The notes beneath the pieces were generated by a model. It worked only from the letters and a program-made list of their open reading frames with translations, was not told the DNA's origin and did no database searches. From an uncultured Bacilli bacterium (GTDB lineage Bacteria; Bacillota_I; Bacilli_A; RF39; UBA660): a stretch of DNA of 64,000 nt. The translations under genes were made by a program, and so were the position numbers. The stretch spans positions 1 to 64,000 of the forward strand of contig CAKPMY010000008.1 in assembly GCA_934168245.1 (NCBI GenBank). Reading direction: 5' to 3'. Below are positions 16,784 to 26,752 of the stretch, in pieces (the first letter of the stretch is position 1; each line of letters begins with the position of its first letter).

Positions 16784-17639
16784 ACATTTTTATAAGTATA
16801 ACGCCAATTAATATTATAATAGCCGCTACAATTTTCTGTATAAACTTACTTCTATTCTTATTAAATATAAACTCAACTAAAGCATTAAGTATTGCCGTAA
16901 GGGCAAACAATGGAGCCACTATTGTAACACTACCTAATTGATAAGCCCTAATCGAAGTATTTAACATCAAAGCCCAACAGAAAGCCGCCAAAATAAATCT
17001 TCTTTTATCATACAACTTAAATTCTTTTTTAACTTCTTTTATAGAATGTTTTCCAAATATAAATATCAAAATAGCAGGAATTGTCACTGTTATATATGTA
17101 TAAAATGCTAAGTTAAAGTGATCAGACAAATCAACATTAATTAACATCGCTACCGCAAACAAAAAGTTAGCAAAAAACGTCATCACAAAGTACTTGTTTA
17201 TAACAAACTTTCCCTTATTATAAGTAAGTATCAGATTCGCCATAATTATTAAAATCGTTCCAATAATTTTCTTTAAAATTAACTCTTCCTTCAAAAATAT
17301 AAATCCAAATATTATCATAAACACAGTCGATAACTGTTTCATCATACTAAAAGTAGAAGGATCAAGTCCATACCTTGCCTCTATATTAAGTCTATCCGTA
17401 ACAGCATAAATTAATACAACTGCCAGTAATGTAAGAATAATACTACTATTAATTTGAAACTTCATTTCAAAAAATGGAATCATCATCAACGAAAATATAC
17501 CCGTAAAAATCTCTAAAAGTATTGTTAAAGATCCAGCATTTTTCATATTTCTATTAGCTAGTTTAAACTCCTGAGAAAATACAACGCTAGCAATCAAATA
17601 CAGGATAACAAAAAATTCCCAACTCTTAAATATTTCCAT
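16782..17639 (-). CDS. EamA/DMT-family transporter
   Basis: 285 residues with about ten hydrophobic helices in two halves, the drug/metabolite transporter layout. The helix 3-4 region (about 95-120, MMKQLSTVFMIIFGFIFLKE) and the matching position in the second half (APLFALTAILNALVEFIFNK) carry the typical EamA pattern of a helix ending in a charged residue. The ribosome binding site GGTGATTAT precedes the ATG on the minus strand. It is the only long minus-strand gene between 1 and 36 kb. The substrate is unknown. Confidence 0.8.
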   Translation of the reverse strand: MEIFKSWEFFVILYLIASVVFSQEFKLANRNMKNAGSLTILLEIFTGIFSLMMIPFFEMKFQINSSIILTLLAVVLIYAVTDRLNIEARYGLDPSTFSMMKQLSTVFMIIFGFIFLKEELILKKIIGTILIIMANLILTYNKGKFVINKYFVMTFFANFLFAVAMLINVDLSDHFNLAFYTYITVTIPAILIFIFGKHSIKEVKKEFKLYDKRRFILAAFCWALMLNTSIRAYQLGSVTIVAPLFALTAILNALVEFIFNKNRSKFIQKIVAAIIILIGVILIKM

Positions 17640-17781
17640 ATAATCACCATAAAAATTATAACCTAATCTCTAAAAATAATCTATATTAAAAACTTTCCCT
17701 ATACATAATTTGTCAAAATAAGAAAAAAGATTAAACTCCCTAAAACTTCCAATTTATATTTTACTATCTATAATAATCTGT

Positions 17782-17787
17782 TATAAT
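17782..17787 (+). promoter_or_regulatory. Consensus -10 upstream of the DUF1015 gene
   Basis: TATAAT with TGT immediately before it (TGTTATAAT) lies 20 bases before the GTG start; no good -35 is seen. Confidence 0.6.
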
Positions 17788-17807
17788 AGGCCTAGGAGAT
17801 GATATTT

Positions 17808-19070
17808 GTGAATATACCTTTTAAAAAGGCAAACATATTACTACCAAAGAGTTGTGATATGACTAAATGGAGTGTCGTTGCTTGCGATCAATATACTTCA
17901 GAACCAGCATACTGGGAAGATGTAGAAAAACTAGTAGGAACTGCTCCCTCAACTTTAAGACTAACACTACCAGAAATATATCTAGAAGATACTGATGTAG
18001 AAGAAAGAATTAAAAAGATTAATTCTAATATGGACGACTTAGTTGCTAGCGACTTTTTCAAAGAATATAATGACTCTCTAATCTATCTAGAAAGAACTCA
18101 AGCCGACGGCAAAGTTCGTGAAGGCCTAATCGGTATGGTAGATCTAGAAGATTATTCCTATGAAAAAGGTTCAACGACTCTTATAAGAGCAACCGAAAAG
18201 ACGGTAATTGAAAGAATACCTCCAAGAGTAAAAGTAAGAGAAAATGCTAAACTTGAACTACCTCATATTATGATTCTAATCGATGATGATAAAAAGGATA
18301 TCATTGAAAACTTAAAAAACAAAGTAACTGAAGAAGAAAAAGTATATGACTTTGATTTAATGAAAAACGGTGGTCATATTAAAGGTTATGTTTTAAGCGA
18401 CAAAATTGCTGACGAGACTTTATCTAAATTAGAAGGACTTGCTGATAAAGATGTTTTTAATAAAAAATATGGTCTAACTAATAAAGAAGTTCTATTATTC
18501 GCTATGGGCGATGGAAACCATTCACTAGCAACTGCCAAAGCCTGCTATGAAAACTTGAAAAAGACAATGCCAGAAGAAGAGTACTTAAAAAATCCCGCTC
18601 GCTATGCCTTAGTTGAATTGGTAAACTTACATAGTTCTGCTTTAGAGTTTGAAGCCATTCATAGAGTATTATTTAATGTAGATGTAAAAGACTTATTTAC
18701 TGAACTTGAAAAATTCTATGAAATATCTTATGAAGAAACAGAGGGTCAAAAAATCGACTTTGTAACAAGTGAAAAAGAAGGAACTTTCTGGATTAAAAAT
18801 CCAAAATCTAATATCCCTGTTGGTTCTCTACAATTATTCTTAGATGAATACTTAAAAAGTCATGAAGGAAAAATTGACTATGTTCATGGCGAAGATGTTA
18901 CAAAAGACCTAGGTAGCAAAGCCGGAAATGTTGGCTTTATCCTAGAGGCTATGAGTAAAAATGAATTATTTAAAACAGTTACTCTAGATGGTGCCTTACC
19001 AAGAAAAACATTCTCTATGGGACACAGTAATGATAAAAGATATTATCTAGAATCAAGAAAAATAAAATAA
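17808..19070 (+). CDS. DUF1015 family protein
   Basis: About 420 residues matching DUF1015: the N-terminal SVVACDQYTSEPAYW, the central FAMGDGNHSLATAKA and a conserved TKDLG..AGNVGF segment near the C-terminus. The family is widespread and soluble; its GDGNHR-type motif suggests a nucleotide- or metal-linked enzyme, but no activity is established to my knowledge. An ATG at 17799 is in frame, yet it directly abuts the AGGAG ribosome binding site; the GTG at 17808 has correct spacing and is the better start. Single-gene unit bounded by its own promoter and terminator. Confidence 0.85.
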   Translation: MNIPFKKANILLPKSCDMTKWSVVACDQYTSEPAYWEDVEKLVGTAPSTLRLTLPEIYLEDTDVEERIKKINSNMDDLVASDFFKEYNDSLIYLERTQADGKVREGLIGMVDLEDYSYEKGSTTLIRATEKTVIERIPPRVKVRENAKLELPHIMILIDDDKKDIIENLKNKVTEEEKVYDFDLMKNGGHIKGYVLSDKIADETLSKLEGLADKDVFNKKYGLTNKEVLLFAMGDGNHSLATAKACYENLKKTMPEEEYLKNPARYALVELVNLHSSALEFEAIHRVLFNVDVKDLFTELEKFYEISYEETEGQKIDFVTSEKEGTFWIKNPKSNIPVGSLQLFLDEYLKSHEGKIDYVHGEDVTKDLGSKAGNVGFILEAMSKNELFKTVTLDGALPRKTFSMGHSNDKRYYLESRKIK

Positions 19071-19093
19071 TAAATAAAAAATATCGACTTTAT

Positions 19094-19136
19094 AAAAAGT
19101 ATCAAAGTCCATAAAGGTATTTGATACTTTTTTATT
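19094..19136 (+). terminator. Intrinsic terminator of the DUF1015 gene
   Basis: A 13-bp perfect stem (19094-19106 with 19120-19132) is followed by TTTATTTATAAGG. The remaining 200 bases up to the next gene are AT-rich; I see only a short GGCAA/TTGCC hairpin near 19291 and the next promoter. Confidence 0.8.
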
Positions 19137-19355
19137 TATAAGGATTTTTCTGAAATAACAATAGGCAAAAGCAAACAACCAACCCAATTAATAATTTTAG
19201 TAACAACTACCAAAATTTAAGTCTCTTGAGAATAAAGATTGTTCTACCTGTAAAATAGGAATTTTGAATGTTGACAATCGAAGTGGCAAGTTTTAATTTG
19301 CCTTTTGCTCCTTTACATATAAATAGAAATTAACACTACATTTTCAATTACTATA

Positions 19356-19364
19356 TGTTATACT
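19356..19364 (+). promoter_or_regulatory. Extended -10 promoter of the Tim44-like/ABC operon
   Basis: TGTTATACT lies 22 bases before the start of the first gene of a five-gene run (19387-25368) with gaps of at most 18 bases. Confidence 0.6.
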
Positions 19365-19386
19365 AAAAATAGTAAAGGAGTATTTT

Positions 19387-20265
19387 ATGAAGAAGAGTGT
19401 ATTTAAAGAAATAATTTTAATAGTAGTTGTAACTTTTGCAGTCTTAGCAACCGCATTTTATGCAAGTCCAACTGATGTTATTACAGATTCTGGCTTTGAT
19501 ACCAGTTATGATTCAGGAGGCAGTAGCACTGGTGGGTATTCATCCTCATCAGACTATCATTCATCATCATCCACTGGGGGAGATCTATCATCTGAAGGAG
19601 TAGCACTATTGTTAATTTCTCTTGCCATAGTGTTTGTACCGATTGTTATAATCTCAATTATTTCCATTAGAACAGATAAAAAGTTAGCAATGTCATTAGA
19701 TAAAACAAAATCCATAAGTGAAGAAGACTTCAAAAAGTATATTAAAGATGAAAGTATGGAGGACTTCTTATTAGCCCGTTATCAAGACTATTTAGCAATA
19801 CAATTTGCCTGGATGGAGTTTAAAAATGAACTGTTAAGTGAAAAGACAACTAATGAATTATATAATCAATATGTTATGCAACTAGAAACCTTAAAAATCA
19901 AGAAACAAAAAAATATTATGAAAGATTTTATATATACAGATAGTATGATAACTGATATCACTAATAAAGATAATCAATTAGCCGTAACCATAGAATTAAT
20001 AACTAACTTCTACGATTACATTACAGACGAAACAAGTAAAGTTATTATTAGAGGTGATAATACTGCTAAAGTAGAGATGCATTATCAAATGGTTTTTGTA
20101 AAGAATAACGATGTTAAAAGAACTCGTTGTCCAAACTGTGGTGCTAAACTTAAAAAGACAAGCACTGATACTTGTGAATTCTGTAAAACAAAAATCACGA
20201 AGGAAACAGAAGAATGGCTTCTAGCCAAAAAAGAATGTCTACAACAATCAAGTAAGTATAAATAA
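19387..20265 (+). CDS. Membrane-anchored Tim44-like domain protein with zinc ribbon
   Basis: 292 residues. N-terminal hydrophobic segment (about 8-27), a Ser/Gly/Tyr-rich low-complexity stretch (about 35-65), a second membrane helix (about 72-95), then a Tim44-like/NTF2-fold domain (about 110-235). A C-terminal zinc ribbon follows: CPNCG and CEFC near 247-268. The low-complexity loop should be outside and the Tim44-like and zinc domains inside. In mitochondria Tim44 links an ATPase to a membrane channel; in bacteria the family is uncharacterised. It is paired with a soluble paralogue directly downstream. Confidence 0.75.
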   Translation: MKKSVFKEIILIVVVTFAVLATAFYASPTDVITDSGFDTSYDSGGSSTGGYSSSSDYHSSSSTGGDLSSEGVALLLISLAIVFVPIVIISIISIRTDKKLAMSLDKTKSISEEDFKKYIKDESMEDFLLARYQDYLAIQFAWMEFKNELLSEKTTNELYNQYVMQLETLKIKKQKNIMKDFIYTDSMITDITNKDNQLAVTIELITNFYDYITDETSKVIIRGDNTAKVEMHYQMVFVKNNDVKRTRCPNCGAKLKKTSTDTCEFCKTKITKETEEWLLAKKECLQQSSKYK

Positions 20266-20283
20266 AATAAAGGAGATGAAATT

Positions 20284-20790
20284 ATGAATTTTAATGAAGC
20301 AGATTTTCTAGGAAAAGTAAGCAATACTTTTATAATGATTTTAACTGCTATTATGACCGACGATATTAAAAGAGTAGAGCATAAAATCAGTCCTAGTGTA
20401 AAAGAAAAATTATTACAAAAAACTAAAGAGTTAAATGAAAAAAATCTACGACAAATGTATGATGAATTAAATGTGAAAAATATAAAAATTATTAGTACTG
20501 CAGAAAAAGAAGATCACTATGAAATAAAAGTATTATTAACTTCTAGATACATGGATTATCAAGTTGATAAAACAACCGGAAAATATATATCTGGCATAAA
20601 TGCTGAACGTGTTGAAAAGAAACATTATCTAACTTTTAGCAAGATAAAAGCCGCTAAAGAGCAGGGAATTGCTAAAAAGTGTCCATCCTGTGGTGCTAGT
20701 ATAGATTCCAATAATACTGGAGTATGTCCATATTGTAATTCAATCTACAACTTAAAAGACTATGATTGGATTTTAACAGAACTTAATTAA
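20284..20790 (+). CDS. Soluble Tim44-like domain protein with zinc ribbon
   Basis: 168 residues, lacking membrane segments. The domain order repeats that of the preceding protein: a Tim44-like region (about 5-130) and a C-terminal ribbon CPSCG..CPYC (about 138-157) ending in a Trp-Leu-rich tail (DWILTELN versus EEWLLAKKE in the neighbour). This looks like a duplicated pair, one membrane-bound and one soluble. It is 18 bases after the first gene and 12 before the ABC ATPase gene. Function unknown. Confidence 0.7.
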   Translation: MNFNEADFLGKVSNTFIMILTAIMTDDIKRVEHKISPSVKEKLLQKTKELNEKNLRQMYDELNVKNIKIISTAEKEDHYEIKVLLTSRYMDYQVDKTTGKYISGINAERVEKKHYLTFSKIKAAKEQGIAKKCPSCGASIDSNNTGVCPYCNSIYNLKDYDWILTELN

Positions 20791-20802
20791 AGGGGAAAAA
20801 TT

Positions 20803-21555
20803 ATGTTAGAAGTCAAAAATGTTACAAAAAAATTTACTAAAAAAAATAAAAATAATCAAGTAGAAGAGTTTCTTGCTGACGACAATATTTCATTTACTGC
20901 TAAAGAAGGGGAGGTAGTAGGAATAATTGGTCCTAATGGTGCCGGGAAAACAACTCTTTTAAGAATGATTGCTGGTATCATGGAACCAACCTCCGGAGAA
21001 GTCTTAATCGATAAAAAAACTCATCAAGAAGACATGATTGGTATTAAGAAAAAAATAGCCTTCTTATCCGGCAATACCAAACTTTATAAAGACATCTCGC
21101 CTTATGAACTTTTAGAAATGACTGGAAACTACTATGAAGTAGATCAACAAACTCTAAAGAAAAGAATAAAAGACATTGTCAAAAAATTTAATATGTCTTC
21201 ATTTCTTCACCAAAGAATTTCAACTCTTTCGACTGGTCAATATCAAAGAGCAAGTATTGCTAGATGCCTAGTCCACAATCCAGATTACTACATCCTAGAT
21301 GAAGCAACATCTGGCCTAGACGTCATCTCATCTAAGTCAATTCTAGACTTTATAAAAGAAGTAAAAAAAGACAACAAATGTATAATTTATTCAACCCATT
21401 ACATGGAAGAAGCCGAAAATATTTGTGACAAAATAATCATGATAAACAAAGGCAAAATAATAGCACAAGGAACTCCAACAGAAATTTGTAAAAATACTAA
21501 AACAACTAATCTAAGAGATAGTTTCTTTGCTTTGATAGGAGATAATTATGAATAA
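20803..21555 (+). CDS. ABC transporter ATP-binding protein, NatA-like
   Basis: 250 residues with Walker A GPNGAGKTT (near 45-53), signature LSTGQYQRASIAR, Walker B YYILDEATSGLD and the H-loop STHYMEEAE. The closest family pattern is NatA/CcmA-type exporters. The gene overlaps the permease gene by 8 bases, so they form one transporter. NatAB exports Na+ in B. subtilis; the substrate here is not proven. Confidence 0.88.
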   Translation: MLEVKNVTKKFTKKNKNNQVEEFLADDNISFTAKEGEVVGIIGPNGAGKTTLLRMIAGIMEPTSGEVLIDKKTHQEDMIGIKKKIAFLSGNTKLYKDISPYELLEMTGNYYEVDQQTLKKRIKDIVKKFNMSSFLHQRISTLSTGQYQRASIARCLVHNPDYYILDEATSGLDVISSKSILDFIKEVKKDNKCIIYSTHYMEEAENICDKIIMINKGKIIAQGTPTEICKNTKTTNLRDSFFALIGDNYE

Positions 21556-22699
21556 GGATATGGTAAAAATAACAATAAAAAAAGAATTAAGATCAATCTT
21601 TCGCGATAAGAAAACAATAACTTTAATTTTTGTTTTTCCTTTACTAATAGCCTTTTTTATCTTTCTCTTATCATCAACTTATGAAAACAGTATTAACGAC
21701 AAAGAAATATATAACATCGCTATTAACTACGACTTAACCGATGTCGAAAAAGATATTATCAAGGAAAATCAGTTAAAACCAACACAATATGACTCTCTAA
21801 GTAAAATGGAAAAAGCCTTTAAAGAAGACAAAGTCTCAGCCTATGTTTACTACGACAGAGAAAAAAATACTTATACAATTTATTCAGATGAAGGAATGCA
21901 AGGTATGTCAGCCTCATCATTTATAACAGCCTATCTTGAGGCCTACAATACTTATCTAGGTAATAAATATCTTCTTGAAAAGGATATTAATCCTAATGAG
22001 GTATACAATAATTTCAAAGTAAAAACAAAATACGTAGAAGGAGAGAACTATCTTTTACAAACAATCCTTTCTTTAGCCTTTACTTATATAATCATTGCTA
22101 TTGCTATGGCTTCATCCTCCCTAGCAACCTCTGCCACTGCCGTAGAAAAAGAACAAGGTACTCTAGAGACCTTATTAACCTTCCCAGTAACTAGTAAAGA
22201 ACTAATAACTGGTAAGTATCTAGCAACCGTAATTATGAGTTTATTTGCTTCACTTTTCGGCTACATTATAACTCTAGCCAGTCTAATACTTGCTAAAGGA
22301 AAATACAAAGTTTATGAAGATATAAATCTCTTTATAACTCCCGAAAATATTCTAATTGGTATTCTAATTTGTCTAGCCGCCTCACTTCTAATAGCCGGTC
22401 TAGCCATTCTTCTAACTGCTCATTCAAAAAGTTACAAAGAAGCTCAAATGGCCAGTCAAGTTTTAACCATGATTACTATTATTCCAATGTTTATTTCTAT
22501 GTTAAATATTCCAATAATATCTAAATTATATTATGCAATTCCAGTACTATCCCACGTACAAATATTAATGGATATCTTTACCACCAAAATTAACTACACC
22601 AATATCATTCTATGCTTAACTTCTTCAATAATTTTATCAGTCATTATTGTAGATATTATAATTAAACAGTTTAAGTCAGAAAAAGTTTTATTTGGGTGA
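21548..22699 (+). CDS. ABC-2 type permease, NatB-like
   Basis: 383 residues. First helix at about 25-42, then a large extracytoplasmic domain (about 45-170), then five helices (about 175-375). The conserved cytoplasmic segment EKEQGTLETLLTFPVTSKEL is typical of NatB and related ABC-2 permeases. It ends with a UGA stop codon, direct evidence that UGA is not tryptophan here. Translation is probably coupled to the ATPase gene. Confidence 0.88.
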   Translation: MNKDMVKITIKKELRSIFRDKKTITLIFVFPLLIAFFIFLLSSTYENSINDKEIYNIAINYDLTDVEKDIIKENQLKPTQYDSLSKMEKAFKEDKVSAYVYYDREKNTYTIYSDEGMQGMSASSFITAYLEAYNTYLGNKYLLEKDINPNEVYNNFKVKTKYVEGENYLLQTILSLAFTYIIIAIAMASSSLATSATAVEKEQGTLETLLTFPVTSKELITGKYLATVIMSLFASLFGYIITLASLILAKGKYKVYEDINLFITPENILIGILICLAASLLIAGLAILLTAHSKSYKEAQMASQVLTMITIIPMFISMLNIPIISKLYYAIPVLSHVQILMDIFTTKINYTNIILCLTSSIILSVIIVDIIIKQFKSEKVLFG

Positions 22700-22707
22700 T
22701 ATAGATT

Positions 22708-25368
22708 ATGATTAGATTAGAAAACGTAACTAAAACTTATAAAATGGCTAAGGATAATACTGTCTATGCTCTAAATAATGTTTCCTTAACTCTCCCAGAC
22801 AAAGGCCTTGTTTTTATAACTGGCATCTCAGGATCTGGGAAGTCAACCTTACTAAATATCTTAGGTCTTCTAGATAAGCCTAATTCCGGAAACATATACA
22901 TCGAAGATAAAAATACCAAGTCCTTTAATGCTAAAGCAACAGACTATTATCGCAACACTTATGTTGGCTTCATTTTTCAAGAATATAATCTGTTAAGTAA
23001 CTTAAATGTTTCTAAAAATGTCGAACTAGCCTTAAATCTTCAACACAAGAAAATAAGTTCTGAAGAAATAAAAAAAGTTCTCGAAAGAGTAGGCTTAACT
23101 GACCTAGAAAAACGTAAAATAAATGAATTGTCCGGTGGTCAAAAACAACGTGTTGCGATAGCCCGAGCCATTATTAAAAATCCGCATATTATCTTAGCCG
23201 ATGAACCGACTGGTAACTTAGATACTGAAAATAGTAAACAAATCTTTGCTTTGTTAAAAGAAATATCTAAAGAACGTCTTGTCATAGTAGTTACTCATGA
23301 TCTTGACTCCGCAAAGTTATATGCCGATCGCCTTATTGAAATGAAAGATGGCAAAATAAGTGCTGATAATGAAACAGAGCCTAAACCTCAAACCCATCAA
23401 AGTTTAAAATTTATCAAGTCTAGATTATCTTTCTTTAAATCCTTATCTTTATCATTTTCAACTCTTCGTAAAAAGAAACTAAAACTAGCCGTCATGATTC
23501 TCCTTCTAACAGTTTCCTTCTCCTTATTTGGTTTTTCCTATCTTTTAACAAAGTTTGACATAAATAAGACCCATGCTAAAACTTTAATCGAACAGCATGA
23601 AAGTCGTATTGAAATCACTAAAAAAATTAAAGGTAAAAACTATACAACATCATCACCTGTAATTACCTTTACCAAAACGGAACTTCAAAATATAGATTCT
23701 AAATTAAAAAAAGATACTATCAAAGTAAGTAAAGCCGTTGAGAATAACTGGTATTTAGAGTTTGAACGTGCTAACTTAAATGAAGATGACAAGGCCTATG
23801 CTTATTATGAACCATATCCTACGACCTTACTCTTCCTAGAGTACAATGACAAAGAATTAAATAGCCTAAAACTCCTTGGTAAAGTTCCAACTGAACCACA
23901 TGAAGTAATAATTAGCAAAACTTTAGCAGATTATATTCTAAAAGATGGTCTAACTATCAAAGAATTAGATAAAAAAGGAAACTTAGTAGAAACTCCTTAC
24001 TTACCAAAAACCTACGAAGAGTTAATAACTGATCAAAAAAAGATTGCTTTTGGTACAACTTATCTAATAATAAGTGCTATCGTTGATGAAGACTTATCAA
24101 AGTATGAACCCTTGAAAACAACTCTTGTCGAGGAAATGTTAATTAATCCGACCAAACTTTATGAAGAGTATAAAGCCAAATATACTTCTAAAATAAATGA
24201 GATTATTGTCCCAACTAATTTTTATGAAAATCTAAACTTAACTCCTAATAATGTCTTATCAATAGATTTTTACAAGTTAGTTTATTTAACTGAAGATAAA
24301 AGGATTCATTCAAATTCTTCCTTGGCTCTCTTAAATAAAAAGCTAAAAATCTATAACGGCACTTCTTATCAAGAAATCGAAAATCTTAATGAAAATGAAA
24401 TTGTTATTACCGAAACTTTACTAGATGAATTAACCTCTGGTGAGTATGGTACAGAATTAAAAAAAGAAGTTCAAACTCTTCAAGATACCTATAAAAAACA
24501 AGTCGAAGAGTATGAGAATAAGATAAAAGAACTTGAAAAATATCAAGAAGAAAACCCTGAGGCAGAAATAACTTATCCTCAAGCCGTAGTAGAGCCTGAT
24601 ATTGCCAAATTTATTAAAGAGTATGCTGAAAAATATATTTCTAAAAATAATATTATTGGTAAGACTATATCTTTAGAAGTAAACGACTTATACTTAAGAA
24701 CCCAAGAAGAAAAAACAAAAGTCTATCAAGATTATAAAATAGTAGGCTATGCTCCAGATGATATTAATAACTACGTTTCTCAAGACTCCGTATTTAAAAA
24801 TTACATGCGTGATAATAAAGAAGTAACATCTCTATATTTTAGTGAGTCTAATGAAGAAGAACTAGAACGAATCTTTAAAGAATTTCCTCAAAAAGATTCA
24901 TCCTTCATCGCTACTACTGTCTACACAAAAACTATAAATACTGTCGCTAAAGTAGTAAATAAAGTCTCAGTAATTGCTAAATATGCTAGTCTAGTTGCTT
25001 TAATATTTTCTATAATCTTGTTTATCTACTTCAGCCTAACTAGTATAAATAGTAATAAAAAAGACATTGGTATTTTAAGAGCCCTAGGTGCTAGAACAAC
25101 TGATATTTATAAAATATTCTATTTAGAAAGTTTCATTACTGGTATGTTTTCCTTAGTATTATCATCTATAACTTGCTACTTTGGAACAATCTTAGCCAAT
25201 AACTTAATATCTAAAAATTTATTTGTAAATATTAAACCAATATACTTTAATTATGACATTATAATCATCCTATTTATAACTCTAGTAGTCCTAACAACAG
25301 TCTCATTTATTATTCCAATCTTAAAAATATCCAAAACAAGACCAATCGATGTTATAAATAATCGTTAG
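22708..25368 (+). CDS. MacB-like ABC protein: ATPase fused to FtsX permease
   Basis: 886 residues. Residues 1-225 are a MacB/LolD-type ATPase: Walker A GISGSGKST, signature LSGGQKQRVAIARA, Walker B ILADEPTGNLD. A membrane helix follows at about 255-280, then a long extracytoplasmic region (about 285-750) containing a KEVQTLQDTYKKQVEEYENK coiled coil. Three more helices with the FtsX signature (KKDIGILRALGARTTDIYKI) close the protein. Type VII ABC systems of this kind transmit force across the membrane instead of passing a substrate through, and often act in peptide-antibiotic sensing or lipoprotein handling. The role here is unknown. It is the last gene of the run. Confidence 0.85.
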   Translation: MIRLENVTKTYKMAKDNTVYALNNVSLTLPDKGLVFITGISGSGKSTLLNILGLLDKPNSGNIYIEDKNTKSFNAKATDYYRNTYVGFIFQEYNLLSNLNVSKNVELALNLQHKKISSEEIKKVLERVGLTDLEKRKINELSGGQKQRVAIARAIIKNPHIILADEPTGNLDTENSKQIFALLKEISKERLVIVVTHDLDSAKLYADRLIEMKDGKISADNETEPKPQTHQSLKFIKSRLSFFKSLSLSFSTLRKKKLKLAVMILLLTVSFSLFGFSYLLTKFDINKTHAKTLIEQHESRIEITKKIKGKNYTTSSPVITFTKTELQNIDSKLKKDTIKVSKAVENNWYLEFERANLNEDDKAYAYYEPYPTTLLFLEYNDKELNSLKLLGKVPTEPHEVIISKTLADYILKDGLTIKELDKKGNLVETPYLPKTYEELITDQKKIAFGTTYLIISAIVDEDLSKYEPLKTTLVEEMLINPTKLYEEYKAKYTSKINEIIVPTNFYENLNLTPNNVLSIDFYKLVYLTEDKRIHSNSSLALLNKKLKIYNGTSYQEIENLNENEIVITETLLDELTSGEYGTELKKEVQTLQDTYKKQVEEYENKIKELEKYQEENPEAEITYPQAVVEPDIAKFIKEYAEKYISKNNIIGKTISLEVNDLYLRTQEEKTKVYQDYKIVGYAPDDINNYVSQDSVFKNYMRDNKEVTSLYFSESNEEELERIFKEFPQKDSSFIATTVYTKTINTVAKVVNKVSVIAKYASLVALIFSIILFIYFSLTSINSNKKDIGILRALGARTTDIYKIFYLESFITGMFSLVLSSITCYFGTILANNLISKNLFVNIKPIYFNYDIIIILFITLVVLTTVSFIIPILKISKTRPIDVINNR

Positions 25369-25424
25369 AAAAATCTTACTAAATAATTAATGGCATAATT
25401 AAGTACACTTTTAATAACTGACTC

Positions 25425-25452
25425 TAAAAGAAAGGTTCGCCTTTCTTTTATT
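25425..25452 (+). terminator. Intrinsic terminator with TTCG tetraloop
   Basis: An 11-bp perfect stem (25425-25435 with 25440-25450) closed by TTCG ends in a T-rich arm. It closes the operon that ends at 25368. Confidence 0.8.
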
Positions 25453-25461
25453 ATTCATTAA

Positions 25462-25470
25462 TGCTATAAT
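25462..25470 (+). promoter_or_regulatory. Extended -10 promoter of the flavoprotein pair
   Basis: TGCTATAAT lies 50 bases before the start codon at 25520, just after the terminator hairpin. Confidence 0.65.
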
Positions 25471-25519
25471 AAAGAAGAAAAATTTCTAAGTCAAAAAGCA
25501 AGTAAAAAGGAGTGTTTTT

Positions 25520-26752
25520 ATGCAAAGAATAGTAATAATTGGGGCCGGTGCTTCTGGTCTTATGACGGCGATAACTTCTAAGACTATATCTAATGAAGTC
25601 ATTCTTCTTGAACGTAATAGTGAAGTAGGTAAAAAAATACTCGCAACGGGAAATGGTCGTTGTAATTATTGGAATAGTGATCAATCTCTAACTAATTATC
25701 ACAGTACAACTAAAAATCTACTTTCTAAAATTGTTACGGAAACCAACTGTCAAGAAGTTCAAAATATTTTTACAAAGTTAGGTATCGTTCCCAAAATAAA
25801 ATCTGGTTATTATTATCCTTCCTCTAATCAGGCAACTAGTATTAGAAATGCTCTTTTAACTGCTTGTCAAGAAAAAGGTGTTCTTATAAAGACCTCTTCT
25901 TACGTAACAAATGTCCAAAAAGAAGGCAATTTCTTTATAATAGAAACCCAAACAGAAACCATTAAAGCCGACATCTTAGTTATCGCAACCGGTGCCAAAG
26001 CCTCTCCTAAAACTGGTAGCGATGGCAATGGCTACATCCTTGCTAAAAAGTTTAATCATACTATAATCGAACCATTTCCAGCCTTAGTTCAATTAAAAAC
26101 AACTGGTTCCTTTCTAAAGACTTGGTCTGGAGTTAGAACTGATGTTAAAGTTTTCTCAAGAGAAGACAATAATATTATTGGAGTAGAAGAGGGAGAAATT
26201 CAATTAACTGATTATGGCGTTTCAGGTATTTGTATTTTTAATTTATCAAGTCATATCGCAAGAGGCTTATCTCAAAATAAAAAAGAAGAACTAATAATAA
26301 ACTTTCTTCCCTTCATTGAAGGATCAGCCAAAGACTGGCTAGAAGAAAGAGAAAAATACATTATTAAAACGACAATCTCTAAGCAATTAGAATCCATCCT
26401 AAATTATAAACTAGTCCAAGTAATTCTAAATAAAAGTAAAATTACTCCTGATACTTATTATGAAAATCTAACAGAAACCGAAAAAACAACTCTTTTAAAA
26501 AATCTAACTAACTTTACTATAACTATTACCGGTACTAACTCTTTTGATAGTGCCCAAGTAACATCAGGTGGTATTCCTCTAACAGAAATAAATGTAGAAA
26601 CAATGGAATCAAACCTTGTAAAGAACCTATATTTCTCTGGAGAAATATTAGATGTTGACGGTAACTGTGGTGGCTATAATTTAGGTTTTGCTTGGTTAAC
26701 AGGACTAATAATTGGAAGAAGTATAGGTGATAAAAATGCTAAGAATTCATAA
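25520..26752 (+). CDS. FAD-dependent oxidoreductase, YhiN/HI0933 (BaiN-like) family
   Basis: 410 residues. The N-terminal Rossmann motif is VIIGAGASGLMTA, followed by a family signature VGKKILATGNGRCN, a second nucleotide segment ATGAKASPKTGSDGNGY and a C-terminal FAD-binding stretch GEILDVDGNCGGYNLGFAW. These are the hallmarks of the YhiN family of flavoproteins. One relative (BaiN) has been linked to bile-acid metabolism, but most members are uncharacterised. The AAAAGGAGTG ribosome binding site sets the start. The gene overlaps the next flavoprotein gene by 17 bases. Confidence 0.88.
   Translation: MQRIVIIGAGASGLMTAITSKTISNEVILLERNSEVGKKILATGNGRCNYWNSDQSLTNYHSTTKNLLSKIVTETNCQEVQNIFTKLGIVPKIKSGYYYPSSNQATSIRNALLTACQEKGVLIKTSSYVTNVQKEGNFFIIETQTETIKADILVIATGAKASPKTGSDGNGYILAKKFNHTIIEPFPALVQLKTTGSFLKTWSGVRTDVKVFSREDNNIIGVEEGEIQLTDYGVSGICIFNLSSHIARGLSQNKKEELIINFLPFIEGSAKDWLEEREKYIIKTTISKQLESILNYKLVQVILNKSKITPDTYYENLTETEKTTLLKNLTNFTITITGTNSFDSAQVTSGGIPLTEINVETMESNLVKNLYFSGEILDVDGNCGGYNLGFAWLTGLIIGRSIGDKNAKNS

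Noticed and set aside
21548..22699. Mycoplasma genetic code (UGA as Trp)
   Set aside because: Several genes end at UGA where the next codons make no sense, and Trp is written UGG throughout.
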